The notes under the pieces were generated by a model. The model was given only the letters and a program-made list of their open reading frames with translations. It made no database searches and had not been told where the DNA came from. Of a stretch of DNA of 64,000 bases, positions 36,142 to 48,300 are shown piece after piece. Every line of letters begins with the position of its first letter. The stretch's first letter is position 1. The stretch is from assembly GCA_034440635.1 (NCBI GenBank), contig JAOTON010001682.1:340501-404500 (forward strand), read 5' to 3'. The position numbers were made by a program, and so were the translations under genes. This DNA comes from Lepas anatifera (lineage: Eukaryota > Arthropoda > Thecostraca > Lepadidae).

Positions 36142-37059
36142 TTAACACGCGCACTGGAGGGGGGGCTCGGAGGCCCCCCTGTTTTTCCGAGGTGGCCGGA
36201 GAAACGCTTGTAGCCGAAAAACGAAACGTAGCCACATTTAAAAAAATTAATAGCACGTCGATTGGTGAAGACTCTTTGAAAATCGGCGGAAAGTTTTTTG
36301 ACTTATAGGCTTTCAAAGTCAGACCTGCATTTTGAGATCGCCGTAAACGCGCGGTTGGACCAGTTAGCTTGCATTGAAGACCGAGTGGTGACGTCATAAC
36401 GTCATATAAGCGGGACTATATGTCAAGGTCACTTCACATGAGAGTCAAGGTCAAGGTCAAAGGTCACAGGTCAAGGTCATATCTGCACTTTCAAGGTCAC
36501 TGACCACTGTGCGTCCGGCCAAATGACGTTACCCCGTCTGACATATATTATGCCATGACGTCATCGGAAGGGTACCCCAATACAAAGTTCAAGGTCAAAG
36601 GTCAAGGTCAAAGGTCATTGGGAAAGGTCAATCCTCATTTCCTGCCAAACAGTGGCTACAGTGTTAGTCAAAGTGTAAATAATAAGTAGTATACCATACG
36701 GTGACCTTAAAGGTTAATGACCTTGAATGACCTTGACCCAAAAGTTATGGGGGAGCCTCTTTGAGACCTCTTCTCTATGAACCTTGTTCGCCTTTAGCTT
36801 ATTCCCGCCATTTTCTTGCATAATCACAGCATTTACCAATCGATCTCAGCATGGCCAATGCTTGACCTTTACGACCTTGTTTGACCTTAAAGATATTAGC
36901 CTAGGTCAATGAGAATTGTTCATCATGTAGATCACCATAGTCCCCACCCACCTACCAAGTGGCGTTTTTCTAACTCTCTTAGTTTCCGAGACCTTAGGGG
37001 GCCTACCAGGCCCCCTCCAGTGTGCGTTAGTGCCAGACCCCCTCCAGTGCGGGTGTTAA
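36142..37059 (+). mobile_element. TTAA-bounded element, family C
   Basis: The left end is TTAACACGCGCACTGGAGG with hairpin GGGGGGCTCGGAGGCCCCCC. The right end has two GCACTGGAGG boxes and hairpin GGGGGCCTACCAGGCCCCC before GTGTTAA. The interior contains the densest AGGTCA tandem arrays in the window, at 36424-36502 and 36590-36632. It is 918 bp and non-coding, and is the only copy here. Confidence 0.8.
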
Positions 37060-37624
37060 AAGGGACAATCCCAGAATGATGTAGCACAACTCTGACGGGC
37101 ACATATAGCCTTTGTAGCTGCAGTGCCCTAAAACTCTAATAATCATCATCATCGAACCCATGCTCGGCTGAATTTGTTCTTCAAAGACAGCAATGGCGCA
37201 TACTATTCTCAGAAGACCATCACTGACGACAACAATCAGCGACGACGACGCGTGTTATTGGAGTGTTTAAAGTAAAGAAGTAATATTAAATATTGAGGAT
37301 GATAAATCTTTGAGAGATTTGAAATGTATTTTGTAGTGTGTTCCTTCACTTCAATTGTTTAAGCCAAAGCCAGTGATAGGAACCTTTTTAATTTTTTGGA
37401 GTATATGTATTATTTGTGCCTAGGTATTTTTCGGACCAGATGGGCCTTTAAAATAAGCAATTGAACCATATAATTATTGTTTTATTGAAACAAATTGAAC
37501 CTTTGACTTAAACAATTGAAACACTGGAGGGAAAATGTATTTAAAGGAGGTTAAAGGAGGTTTGCAAAGGGTAGGCAAATTCAAACACTTTGACTTGACC
37601 CCATGTTTACCTGTTGAGCCAACT

Positions 37625-37815
37625 TTTTTCGTCAACTCATTTGACTCGATGTCTTCACAACTCAACTCAACTCAACTCAACTCATTGATGTGTTGTGAAC
37701 TGACTCAACTCAACTCAACTCACTTGTCTAATTTTTTCGACTCAACTCCACTCAACTCAGAGTCGAATGAGTCAGAATTTAAGTTAAACTCCTACTCTGA
37801 CTCACGAGTTGCACA
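37625..37815. repeat. GACTCAACTC minisatellite, array 2
   Basis: Tandem CAACTCAACTC and TGACTCAACTC units with spacers, similar to the array at 27763. Both arrays end near a GAGTTG/CAACTCTGAAA phrase, so they may be two copies of one longer repeat. Confidence 0.85.
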
Positions 37816-37961
37816 ACTCTGAAATGCAGACGGTCATCGTGTGTCGTATTAAGATAGCGAGCTGCCTGTTGGCTTGTCTCACAAAATTGGAAATGTGGAC
37901 CTGAAATGACAATTTACTGTTGAAGCTTACGCCCTAGCCATGCATTTCATCAGCAGAATTC

Positions 37962-38090
37962 ATGGCTGGATCCTAGCTAATGATTGGGGAGGGGCCAACT
38001 GGGCCCACAATCGTGAACAATAATGTTTTTAAGAAAATAGAAAAAAATGGGTAGCTTGGGCCGAATGAATCCCCCTGGATCCGCCACTTT
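37962..38090. mobile_element. Miniature hAT-like element with perfect 8-bp target duplication
   Basis: Ends are ATGGCTGGATCC and CTGGATCCGCCACTTT. CAGAATTC is repeated exactly at 37954-37961 and 38091-38098. It is 129 bp and non-coding. Confidence 0.75.
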
Positions 38091-38134
38091 CAGAATTCAG
38101 AGTACTGTTTCCAACGGAGTGTTGTGTGCCAAAA

Positions 38135-38325
38135 ATATTTGGGCTTTACAGCACACCAACTCCTGATGTCATATCGCGTTGCCAACTCTCACCCTGTTGG
38201 AAGGGTATATATGGGGAATCACGATCTCCTTATTCAGTATTCCCGCCTGGGATTTGAACTCGTGACAGTGGTGTGAAAACCCTACGCGCTACCATTGCCC
38301 GACTGCATCCCCTGGTGTTGACAGG
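38135..38325 (-). repeat. tRNA-derived SINE (diverged)
   Basis: The minus strand has a B-box-like GAGTTCAAATCCC, then CCTTCCAACAGGGTGAGAG, TTGGCAACGCGATATGAC and TAAAGCCC, in the same order as the SINE at 9422 but strongly diverged. Confidence 0.6.
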
Positions 38326-40714
38326 TTTGCGCGTGAGTGTCATCGTGTGCGAATGACATTTGGAGGGATTTAGAGTGAAGTTTCGACGGTTTTAGTGTTG
38401 CGACAGGTGACATTTACGAATTGCTAGCTGGACAATCATATTGCAATACGACCATTACATTTTGAAACCACGCACGTGTATTTCGGACATTCAGACATTT
38501 ACAATGGCATGCACACAGGTGTGGACGAGTTGCATAATATAGGAAAGGATTGAGTGAGCACCGGGTGCGTCTGTGTTGTAGCCAGCAGGCGACGGGAAGA
38601 CAATCTATGTGTCCGTCTTCGTCCTCTGTTGACAGGTGAAAGTTTTAGATTTGGTACTGATGATTTTTGCAGTGTGTGCCGCTATTGTTCGCCTTAACAT
38701 AAAATTGTAGGCAAAAGAGATGTACAACTGATTATTGGCTCACGAGCTAGTCGGGCCTCTCTGATCCAAAAATAGTTTTTTTCGGAGATGTCAATGCAGA
38801 GCTCAACTCTATAGATTAGAAAAATGTAAAGGCAACTGCTGCAGAAATATCAAAATAGAGCGCAGAGTACTCATCCACCTCAACAGACAATTGGCAATTG
38901 GCATTCACCACTGGCGGAGGAACTGGGGGGGGACACCGGGGCACGGTGCCTCCTTAAATAAGAAATTTTAACACTAACTGTACGGCGATGACTGGAAAGA
39001 AATTAGCTGAAAAGCCCACAGTGCCCCCCTCCTCCCTTAAATTCGGACGTTCTACTGTTACTGGCGTTCACAGCAATTTCATAACCTATTCCACCAGGGC
39101 ACTCAGTCTTCGTAACAGTTGCTTTTGTTCACGCTGTGCTAGGTGTCACCGATTGTGCTCCAAAGCGCCTTCCGGCTCTCATGTTTGGGCAAGGGGCGGG
39201 TCAACTCGTCCGAGGAAGTGGTCCAATCTGCGCAGCCCCGCAAAGTATGACTGGGCCCCCCTGGAATACAAAAGGTGCATTTATGTGTGGGTATGTTGCA
39301 ATTGGTTCATGTTATCTAACAGATTGAAACTAGAGTACCTGACCAAAAGTATTTGGCCTGATCTTGACACACTTTCCCAGATGTCGCTTATTGAATGAGT
39401 TTACTTTGGAGCATTTGAAAAACAGAGTTTTCAGAACAAGTTACCAAAAAATCTTGGTTTCTTGTTCGAATAAATGGATTATGTACAATTTCTCAGCATG
39501 TGGTGGTTAAAATACTCCCCCAGAAACTGCGTCACTTAGTTCCATCATTACTTACTTCCTGATTTGTTCGTGTAGGTATTTTTACGGGCCCGGTTAATTA
39601 CTGCGGTGAAGTTATGTGCCATTTTTATCTTCCTTCCTTCCTATTTGTAATTCAAAGTGTGCGTTCCAATCCATGTAATAAAATGTGTATTAAAATGTTT
39701 AACGTGTGTACTGGGCACACCCAGCGAGAACAGGGGAACTCAGTCTGTCTGGCATCAGCTTGTGCAGTCATGAAGTCATGGATATTCCAGGGCTAGAGTT
39801 TTTATTTCTTTGTCTTCCTTTCCACCTCTCTAGTAATCATCGTCTGTCGTATTCGTGGTTAGTTATTCACAGTGATGCATCAAGGCAAAGGCATTCCCCT
39901 CCCCCGAAATGGAAAAGCTGGAGGGAAAATAATTTTCTTCAACCCCCAAGCTTTTGACCTCCTTTTTGCATCAACTCATTTTTAGTTTAAAATCAAGGGT
40001 TTGGTGCTTCAACTCTCAACTTAAAACAGAACTTGTCTACTTCAGTGTAAACATTGGAGAGCAAAAAGAAGACTCGTGTGGCCACATCTTTTACCCTGTG
40101 ACCTTTTTTTGCTCATCGACTTTTGGGCTCACCCCGAGAACCTACCGTCCAGTTAAATCGTGGCAAACTGTTTCAGCACGTGAAGTTTTAATTTTTTCCC
40201 ACTTACTAATCATCAGACACAAAGCTATATTCTATTCAGCTGTACAGTCGCCTTGCGTTAGCTGGTCATAGGTACTTGCGCCTAGCGCATAAGTTCTTGT
40301 ATATTGAAACACAACAAAGCGTTGAGGCCACTAAAATAGGGGCCAACCAATTAAGACATACAGACAAAACTATTGTAACGATACTTTAGATATGATCACG
40401 AAAGTCTAGAACGGATTGAATATAGAGTTTTTCCAAAAAACGATTTTGGAAACTTGGAAATGTTGCACTGAATGTATCTGCCCCGAGGTTAATTGTCTTG
40501 GAATCCCTGAATGTATGGACACAGCGCATGATAAACAAAATCCCCCTCAATAGATGGCACTGCTTCCGTCTCCGTGATTTGATGCGGTTGAGTCGCTAGT
40601 GTCGGCTGGGTTGGTTGTTGACTACGTAGGTGGCGTGTAAGTTTCACTATAGACGGCGCTGCTACCGCTGTCGCACGTGCAGCTGCGGACAAAACAACGC
40701 CAGAATGAAGTTGG
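38326..40714. other. Unassigned stretch without a supported gene
   Basis: No repeat family or gene was recognised in about 2.4 kb. A plus-strand frame at 39136-39327 reads RLPALMFGQGAGQLVRGSGP and GAFMCGYVAIGSCYL, with protein-like composition. I could not assign it and it lacks clear splice context. At 38908 CACCACTGGCGGAGG may be a lone transposon end. Confidence 0.25.
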
Positions 40715-40990
40715 TATGACTAAAGTACATATGAAAAAGTACTTATGGTTAAAGCACGTCTCTCTTACGTACGTGGGGCAAAACGTTCGTAATGGAAAAA
40801 GTACTTATGTAAAAAGTACATACCGTATAAAGTATATTGGGTAAAAAGTTCGTAATGGAAAAAGTACGTAAGGATAAAGTTCGTATAGTATAAAGTGCGT
40901 AATATACGAGGTTCGAAATGAAAAGTGTATACACCGATAAAATGTGTACGGCGTAAGTTGCATAACGTAAGATGTTCGTAGGCGTAAGAG
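40715..40990. repeat. Degenerate 14-17-bp minisatellite
   Basis: A run of units related to CGTAATGGAAAAAGTA: for example CGTAATGGAAAAAGTAC, CGTAAGGATAAAGTT, CGTATAGTATAAAGTG and TTATGTAAAAAGTAC. Units vary in sequence but keep the GTA-purine-AAAGT rhythm. Translation on the minus strand gives tyrosine- and threonine-rich frames that I regard as artefacts. Confidence 0.75.
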
Positions 40991-41285
40991 GCACGAAGTT
41001 TATACCCTGCGTACACTTGCTTACATGCTTTTGTGTACGTACTTTTTCCTACGAGCATTTAGCACACGATTATTGCACCCCTCATACATCTGCTTCAGTA
41101 TGCGGAAATACCTATACCTACTTACATATGCTGAAACTCAAACATGAATAGGTGGGTGCAATATCGGTCTAGGTTGTCGGTGTGGCCTAAAATCACAAAT
41201 ATGATGATGAAACATAAGAAGGAATATATTTGACATTTATGGTTTTGTTTGGCCTCGAAATGAGAATGAGAAATGAGAGATTGCT

Positions 41286-42321
41286 TTAACCCGCGCCCCA
41301 CCGGGGGTCCGGCGCCACCTTCGCCCCACCGGGGGGGCCATCGATGGCCCCCCTCTAACTCCGAAAATATGGGCGTTAGCGCAAATCTGCAAAGTGCAAT
41401 AGAAAGCTCGCGTGAATTCAGTAAGAAATTACTTCGCATGTTTTAGTGCTCAGGTCAATGGTTTGACCTCCAGAGGTCAAATTAGGTCAAGATCGGCTAT
41501 TTTCACTCAAATATGCAATGACTAAGCAAACTGGGCATAACTCTTATGTCATTAGAGCTATTGAGGCCTGGTAAAGTAAATTTGATAGCAAATTGCCAGT
41601 ACTTTTTTCGTTATGTGGAACGTAAAGACCTCCCGCCAGTGGTTTGACCGCCAGAGGTCACCTCGTGACCTAATATGACCTGAGGTCACGAAAGGTAAAA
41701 AAGTAACCTTGCCGTATATCAAATGAAAGCCAGTGACAAGACAAACACGATGGTGTTTGTTTCACCGCTCTAGCTCAATTAGGTCAAAAGTTATTGTCAA
41801 AATACTGTTTTTGACCTCTGGTGACCTTGGATGACCTTGGAAAAGTCAAAGGGCAAATATGACCCCTGGGATCCGTGAAAGGGTGTCCAAAAACGTTGTT
41901 CTGAGCAGTCTGAGTATTTGCAATCATTTTTGTGGCTTTTATATCATGAAATAGCTTTTCCCCATGCTTTTCCAATGGGAGAGGTCGCCTCGTGACCTGA
42001 CCTCAGGGCACGAAATCGAAAAATCCCGGATATACACCTTGTAGACCCTGGAGGGGTCATGAAGTGTAGGAAGTTTCAAATCGATCGACTTTGAAATGTA
42101 GCTCTTACAGAGCTCTAAAGGTGAAGTGAGGTGACCTTGGTTGACCTCGTCTGGTGACCTGACCTTGGGTGACCCGGGGTAAAAAATTTCAGGGATGATG
42201 GGAAAATGATGCAGTGAGAGGTAGAGCCCTCAACCGCGGTGCTGCGCCCCGTCATTTTTCTGCTATCCCGGAAAAACCTTAGGGGGGCCATCGATGGCCC
42301 CCCCGGTGGGGCGAGGGTTAA
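41286..42321 (-). mobile_element. TTAA-bounded element, family A copy 7 (inverted)
   Basis: The plus strand starts TTAACCCGCGCCCCACCGG (two-box end) and ends GGTGGGGCGAGGGTTAA (one-box end). The interior is the reverse complement of family A. Its terminal TTAA at 42318-42321 is also the first four bases of the family B copy that follows. Confidence 0.92.
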
Positions 42322-43021
42322 CCCTTGCCCCGGTGGCGGGTACGAGCCACCTTCGCCCTGGTGGGGGCTAAAAAAAGACCCCCACGATCTCAAAAACTAA
42401 GAGAGCTAGAAAAAAGCGCAAAACGGCAATCGAAAGCTCTTCAAAAATGATATCGAAAATACTTAGTCATTTTGCTCGTCAGGTCAATATTAAGGTAACC
42501 AGAGGTGAAAATAGGTCAAAATCGCTAATATGAGGTGTACTAAGAAAACCTCATATATCTCAGAAACTATGATAGCTGGAAACATTTTTCTGACACCATT
42601 CGAAAACTCTTCAGCTGCTCTTTCATTACAGTGGCAATTATTTTCGGCTCAGGTCAAAGCCTAGGGAGCTACAGGTCACTAAATATTGGGAATGTTCTTG
42701 GGAATCTCCATAGCCACCCCTGCATAAGGAGGTTTCCTTTGTGCTAATAACTTCCAAACCAAGCAGGATACAGCCATAGTTGATGCACCATTGCAATCCT
42801 CTCGTCAATACGAATCGAAAGATATATACTATTGCTCTGCCAGGCTAAATTTAAAAATTTGATCTGACCCAGGTCAGTGGTCTGACCCAACTTGACCTGA
42901 CACAGTCATTATGTATATCATTTGACTTGCAGTGACTATACAAACACTTTGGTGGCAAAATAAAATTTTTATCTTTGTTAATTAACATTTTATATAGTAA
43001 AACACCAAAAAATGCTTATGA

Positions 43022-43665
43022 GAGAGAGAGAGAGAGATAAAGGTATATTAATATATAAAACATCACAATTCAATCATTCCGTGGTAGCCAAGGGCTAAAA
43101 GCGGGAATGTTACAAATCAAACATACACTGAGAACACCAATGCACATGCACAAGAACCAAAGGGCCTCATGACGGTGGTGGCGTGTACGTACATATTCCT
43201 TTGTTAAAGAGCTCTAGCATCTGGAATTCGGCGGATTTTCTATAACGTTCTGTTTTTGCTAGAATTGGATAAGGGGCTCTCCGTCTCAATAAGGGGCCTG
43301 CTGAAGGGCGGGAGGCAGGAGGAAAGTGCAAGTATCTAGTTAGAGCATTTCGATGACATTTGACATTGAAGGCTTCGAACAGTTTAGCTCTACGGTTTTT
43401 TGAGAGTTTCCATGTTAGCAACGCTTAGGGCGTTCCGGTAAGTTACGTAATTCCAGCCAAGTATGATACGTAAGGCTCGTTTTTGGACTCGTTAAATAGA
43501 TTTTGACTCTGAAGAAGTGATTGCATGATTCCAAACTGGTGATGCGTATTCTAAAATTGGTCTAATGAAGGAAACATAAATCCTAACCATTTCTAGAGTC
43601 GGTGCGTTGAACGTTCTCAAATTTGATAGGATGAATAGTCGCCCAAGGTCATGTGATAAAGGTCA
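43022..43665 (-). pseudogene. Non-LTR retrotransposon C-terminal fragment in family B copy 4
   Basis: The minus strand encodes LEMVRIYVSFIRPILEYASP, a SPVWNHAI segment, then RVQKRALRIILG and NRRAKLFEAFNVKC. This is the usual post-polymerase region of jockey/CR1-like reverse transcriptases, with a stop codon and a frameshift. The 3' end runs into (CT)n on the minus strand (43021-43036 as GA). It is 5'-truncated and inactive. Confidence 0.8.
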
Positions 43666-43971
43666 TAGATCTAAGGTGACCGTTCAAAGGTCACAAGTCA
43701 AAATTGTTGACAACAACTTCAGAAATGGGCTAAGAGAAAGTCGTAACCTATGTTTGAAGTTGATTCCATCCATACTTTTTTAGAAAATCTCATTTCATGA
43801 TTTTCCCGATGTATATACAATGTATTCTGTATTGGTAAAAAAAACATCAACAGGCATTGCCCAATTACTGATGCAGTCATGTGATTTAAAACAGTAAAGT
43901 CAGATAATAAATATATTCAGCAATGGAAGCATTCCACGAACATCCATAACGCTCAACATTTGCACAAATGC

Positions 43972-45312
43972 CTATCCTGAGGAAGTTCCTAAGGTTGCCG
44001 TGAATTTGATAGCATTAGTTTTAAATGTGTAGACCGAGTCTGCGAAGAAATCAACATTACGAAATGCGTTGAAGAAACTGTTACATGTGACGGCCACGCG
44101 GATGAAGAGGCTGCGCTGCACAGTACCAACACGCGCAAACCGAACTGCCCACAAAGAGGGAGAACGCGACGTTCGACGCGGCACAGGCAAACCGAACTCG
44201 GAAACCAGATCGGAACAATCCAACTTTCCGTGATGAAGATTAAACAAAAACAAGAGGTCATGCTGAGCAAAACGAGCCTTAATACTACGCATTTTGTAGT
44301 GAGTCAAAAGAGATGGATAGTCAAGCCTGGCTGACGGACGGTCCAAAAATGAGGCCAACCAGATGAGAAGCTTATGCTGCACCCTTTCTAGGCGCTTCAG
44401 GTGGGATGCAGCAGACCCTGCCCATACAACGCAACCATACTCCAGGATGGATCTTACATGGGCATAATAAGCACAAAGAATAGAAGTGTGCTTGAGTCTG
44501 ACTCGGCAGCACTGGCGCGAGGTCTGAAAACTTCGTATGAGGAGGCCAAGCATTCTATTGGCCTTGGCCACGGTGTGGTCTATGTGTGGAGCGAGTCAGC
44601 TTACTGTCGAGTATAACACCGAGATCCCTAGTCTTTGTACGGCGCTCCAGCGGCGCACCATCCAGTACATAGGTGGTAAGGATCGGAGATTTTCGGAGAG
44701 AAAATGATATAACGCTACATTTATCTGGATTCAATTTTAAACGCCAAATTTTAGACCATTCTACTAAATTGTTGATGTCAGCCTGAAGGGCATCACTGTC
44801 TGTTTTTGTCGAAATTCGGTGGTACAACTTAAGATCGTCGGCGAAGCTTATACAGTTGATTCGCATGATGAGGGGGATGTCTGCTGTGTAGCAGATAAAC
44901 AAGAGCGGGCCACACACGCTGCCCTCAGGCACCCCGGACCTTACAGCGCACCATTCGGAAGATTGGCCCTCTAGTATAACTCGTTGGCGACGACCAGTCA
45001 GGTAGGATTCAATCCAGGAGTGCGCGCGACCAGTAATTTTGAAAGATTTTAGTTTGTGAAGAAGAAGCGTGTGGTTTACACTCGTAAAAGCCGAAGAATA
45101 ATCAGTGTAGACAGAGTCAGTCTGCACACCCTCCTGGATCGAATCCCAGCTGTGTTTTAGAAAGTTGGCAAGATTTGAGACGCATGAACGATTTGGGAGA
45201 AATCCATGTTGACTGCTGGGAATAGATGGTAGACAATGGGCCAAAAGAGAGTCACAGATTACCTTTTCTAAAATTTGCGAACAAAGAGGAAGAAGCGAAA
45301 TACCGCGGTAGT
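43972..45312 (-). pseudogene. Reverse transcriptase palm, thumb and C-terminal part
   Basis: Two minus-strand frames, 45312-44600 and 44571-43972, meet at a one-base frameshift near 44600. Without it the reading would run from ILDSKLT into the HIDHTVAKANRMLGLLIRSF segment. The palm has the YTDYSSAF aspartate box and SFADDLKLY. The C-terminal part has VRSILEYGCVVW and RVQKHKLL-type motifs. The N-terminal fingers lie across the 5.6-kb insertion at 50909-51058. It is non-functional as it stands. Confidence 0.85.
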
Positions 45313-48300
45313 CAGTGGCGTAGCCAGGATTCGGCCAAGGGAGGGGGTCCGACTACCGTCGGGGGGCCCCCAGGCCGGGGGCCCCTTAGTAGTCGGGGCC
45401 CATCTCCTATATGTGTTGTATAATATTTTGGCATTATAACATTTACACGACGGAAATTTGTTATTCCTTTTTTAGTGTTTGTTCTTATTTTGTTTATAGT
45501 TTGATTTTTCTCGATCCGACCAAGTGCTGGTAAATTTAGGTCACCAAATATTAAGGCTGGCCCATACCTATATGACAGCGTGGCTATAATAACCGTTTTG
45601 TGGCACATTTCGGGAAATCAAATGTTGCTGCGTGCATAATGGTAAACCTGACTTTACCTCAATTCACTCTGGTAATCAGGCATGACGTTATTGAAAGTCA
45701 GTCGTTTTGAGTACGAAGAAATGGTCTTCTACGGGAAATGATTACCAATTCTTTCCGGTTGTCGAATTCATGAACTCTTTAGTCAGAAAATTTCAAAAGA
45801 AATGGAAGAAATGAATAAGAATACAAGGGATATGGTGGATGGTGATGTGTTCTGGACGTAATATAACGTCTATTCCGCGGAAAGATCCTGATGAATTCAC
45901 CACAGCTACTTTCTTACCCTTGCTATGTTGTAAATGAGAAAATTACCAAAACAATAGGTGCCTGAGATAAATATCGCCTTGGATAACTCTGTCATTGTTA
46001 TTTTAAACCCTTCATACCTATTTTTCTTTTTGGGATTATGCTCATCAATGTGTGTCATTGCCCTTTTTTGTCTGGTTTCCTAACAAAATATTCGGAAGTT
46101 GTTTATTTCAGAATGTTTAGGACGGTAGTTATTGGGACTAAGCTAATATTGAAAATCAGCTGAAGTTCCAAATTCCCTGTTCGATTTGGTATTATGGATG
46201 CTAAAATTAGATTAATTTTTGCCTTTCCTTCAGTAATGGTGCCTGACCCACGTGTTTCAATTTGTCTTTTTTGGTACGCAATGGGAATAGAAACATTTTT
46301 CCGAGGCATATGATTTTCGAAAATCCTTGAGCCTAGGATCTCAAGCGATATCTCTGGATTGTGAAAATCTAAAAGGAATGGAAAGGAAAAAGAACGCTCA
46401 TTAAAAAGGATATATGAGTGTGCCCCAGATGCTATATAAAACCTATTCAATGGACGGTCCTACTGATGAAACCGCTCACTTACTCCTCCCTAGCCATTTG
46501 TTGGATATCCCGGGGGCTTGGGGAGGTGAATACTTCCTTGGACTTTAGGTCTCTGATAGGCTTTGTACAGGGCTTGTATTGCTATGCCAGTGTTAAGCCA
46601 TCCAGGACCATCACCCACCGCCCCCGCCCCCTGACATATGGGTCGAGCAAAGATCTCCAGGGGCCTAGCACTTGACATGGCGCCGAAACCAGTATCTGGG
46701 ACCCCCGAAAACAACACTTTTCCCGCAAATCAGTACTTACGTCCCCCAAAGCCAGAATTTGGGGGTACCGTGAGACTACCTACTGGGACCCCCCTAGAAC
46801 TTACTCCCGTGGGGCTCTGAGGATAACTTTGAGGGGAGGGGGAGAAATGCTCGCTGAGACTAGCTTTTGGGGACACCTGAGGGCAGCTTCAGATGACCCT
46901 TGAGACTAACTCCTGAAGACCTCGTGAGACTAACTATCGGATCTCTGAGATTAGCTCTCCGGCCCTCCTTACACTAGAACTGAAAGGTCCCCTGAAAATA
47001 ACTCGGGCTTCTGAGATCAGTTCTCGGGGGACCTGAGACTAGCTTTGGGCCGCCTAAGACCAACACTTGGCGCTACTCACAATGTTAATTTCCGGCCCCT
47101 CTCCCGATTAGATCTCAGGAAGTCTCTGATACTGATTTACGGCGCCTCTTGACCAAAATTAAGGACTCCTGAGAATCTCTCGGGGCTCCTTAGGTTAGTT
47201 ATCAGCAGCAACTCAGGGCCTATTTATCGGGCCCCCGGATTTGCTCTGGAGGAGGGGGGCTGAGATTGACTCTCGGGCCATCCAGATTAGCTCTTGGGGT
47301 CCCCGAGGCTGTCTCTGAGGTGGGGCGGGGGGCTGGGAATGACTTCCGACAGGCCTCTGAGACCAACCCTGGGGCGCCCCTTGAGACTAAGACTCGAGGA
47401 GGGAGGCGTGGAAGCACCCCTGAGACTGAGCATTTGGTACGGCACTCCTGAGACTGCCTCTCGAAAGCCCAGATTAACCCTCAGAGGCCTAAAGCTGACT
47501 CGGGGCCCGTGAGACCAAAATTCGGGAGCACCTCTGGGAATTACTCTCAAAGGCCCAAAATTAGCTCTTGGACGAACCGGAGACAAGCTCCCGGGAGCGC
47601 TCTGAGGCTAACTTTTAGGTGCACCCTGAGATTGACTCTCGGGGCCCCTTATGCAACAACTAGGGGGAATAGCCTCAGGCTAAATCTCGAGGGTTCCCAA
47701 GATTACCCCTCGGGAGCCTTCTGAGACCAGCACTCTGCGGATCAAATGAGACTAACTCTCGGACCCCCAGATTAACTCTCGGGGCCACCTGAAAGTAAAT
47801 ATTGACTCTTGAGAAAGACGCCCGTAAGACTATGGGACCGAATATCAAGGGTCCTCTAAGACTGACCCTCGGGGTCCCCTTGACCGACTATTGGGGGTTC
47901 TCTGAGACTGACTCTCATGGAGCCCCCTGAAATAGACTGTCGCGGGACCCTGAGAACCACTCTCTGGAGGACCCTGGGACGAGCTCGGCCCCCTGAGACC
48001 GACTCTGGGGGCCCCTGAGACCGAATTTCGGGATCCCTTAAAACTAACTCTCAGGGACCCCCTGATATCTACTTTCGGGGGGTTTTGAGACTGACCCTCA
48101 GGGCGGGGCACTGAGGCCGACTCTAATTCTGGGGGCCCCGTGATCAGAGAATGCTTTGCAGTAGTTCAGATTTGCCCAAGGGGGTCCTCGGACTCCTAGA
48201 ACCTCTCGGCTACGCTACTGCATCCACACATTTTGGAGCCCGCCGAGATCAGCATTTGGAGGCCTCTGAAATCCTTGCTTCCCCGGATACCAATATTCCG

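Noticed and set aside
38988..39398. 136-codon frame and an overlapping 63-codon frame with protein-like composition
   Set aside because: No domain could be named, and neither frame has clear splice sites. Left as unassigned rather than called a gene.
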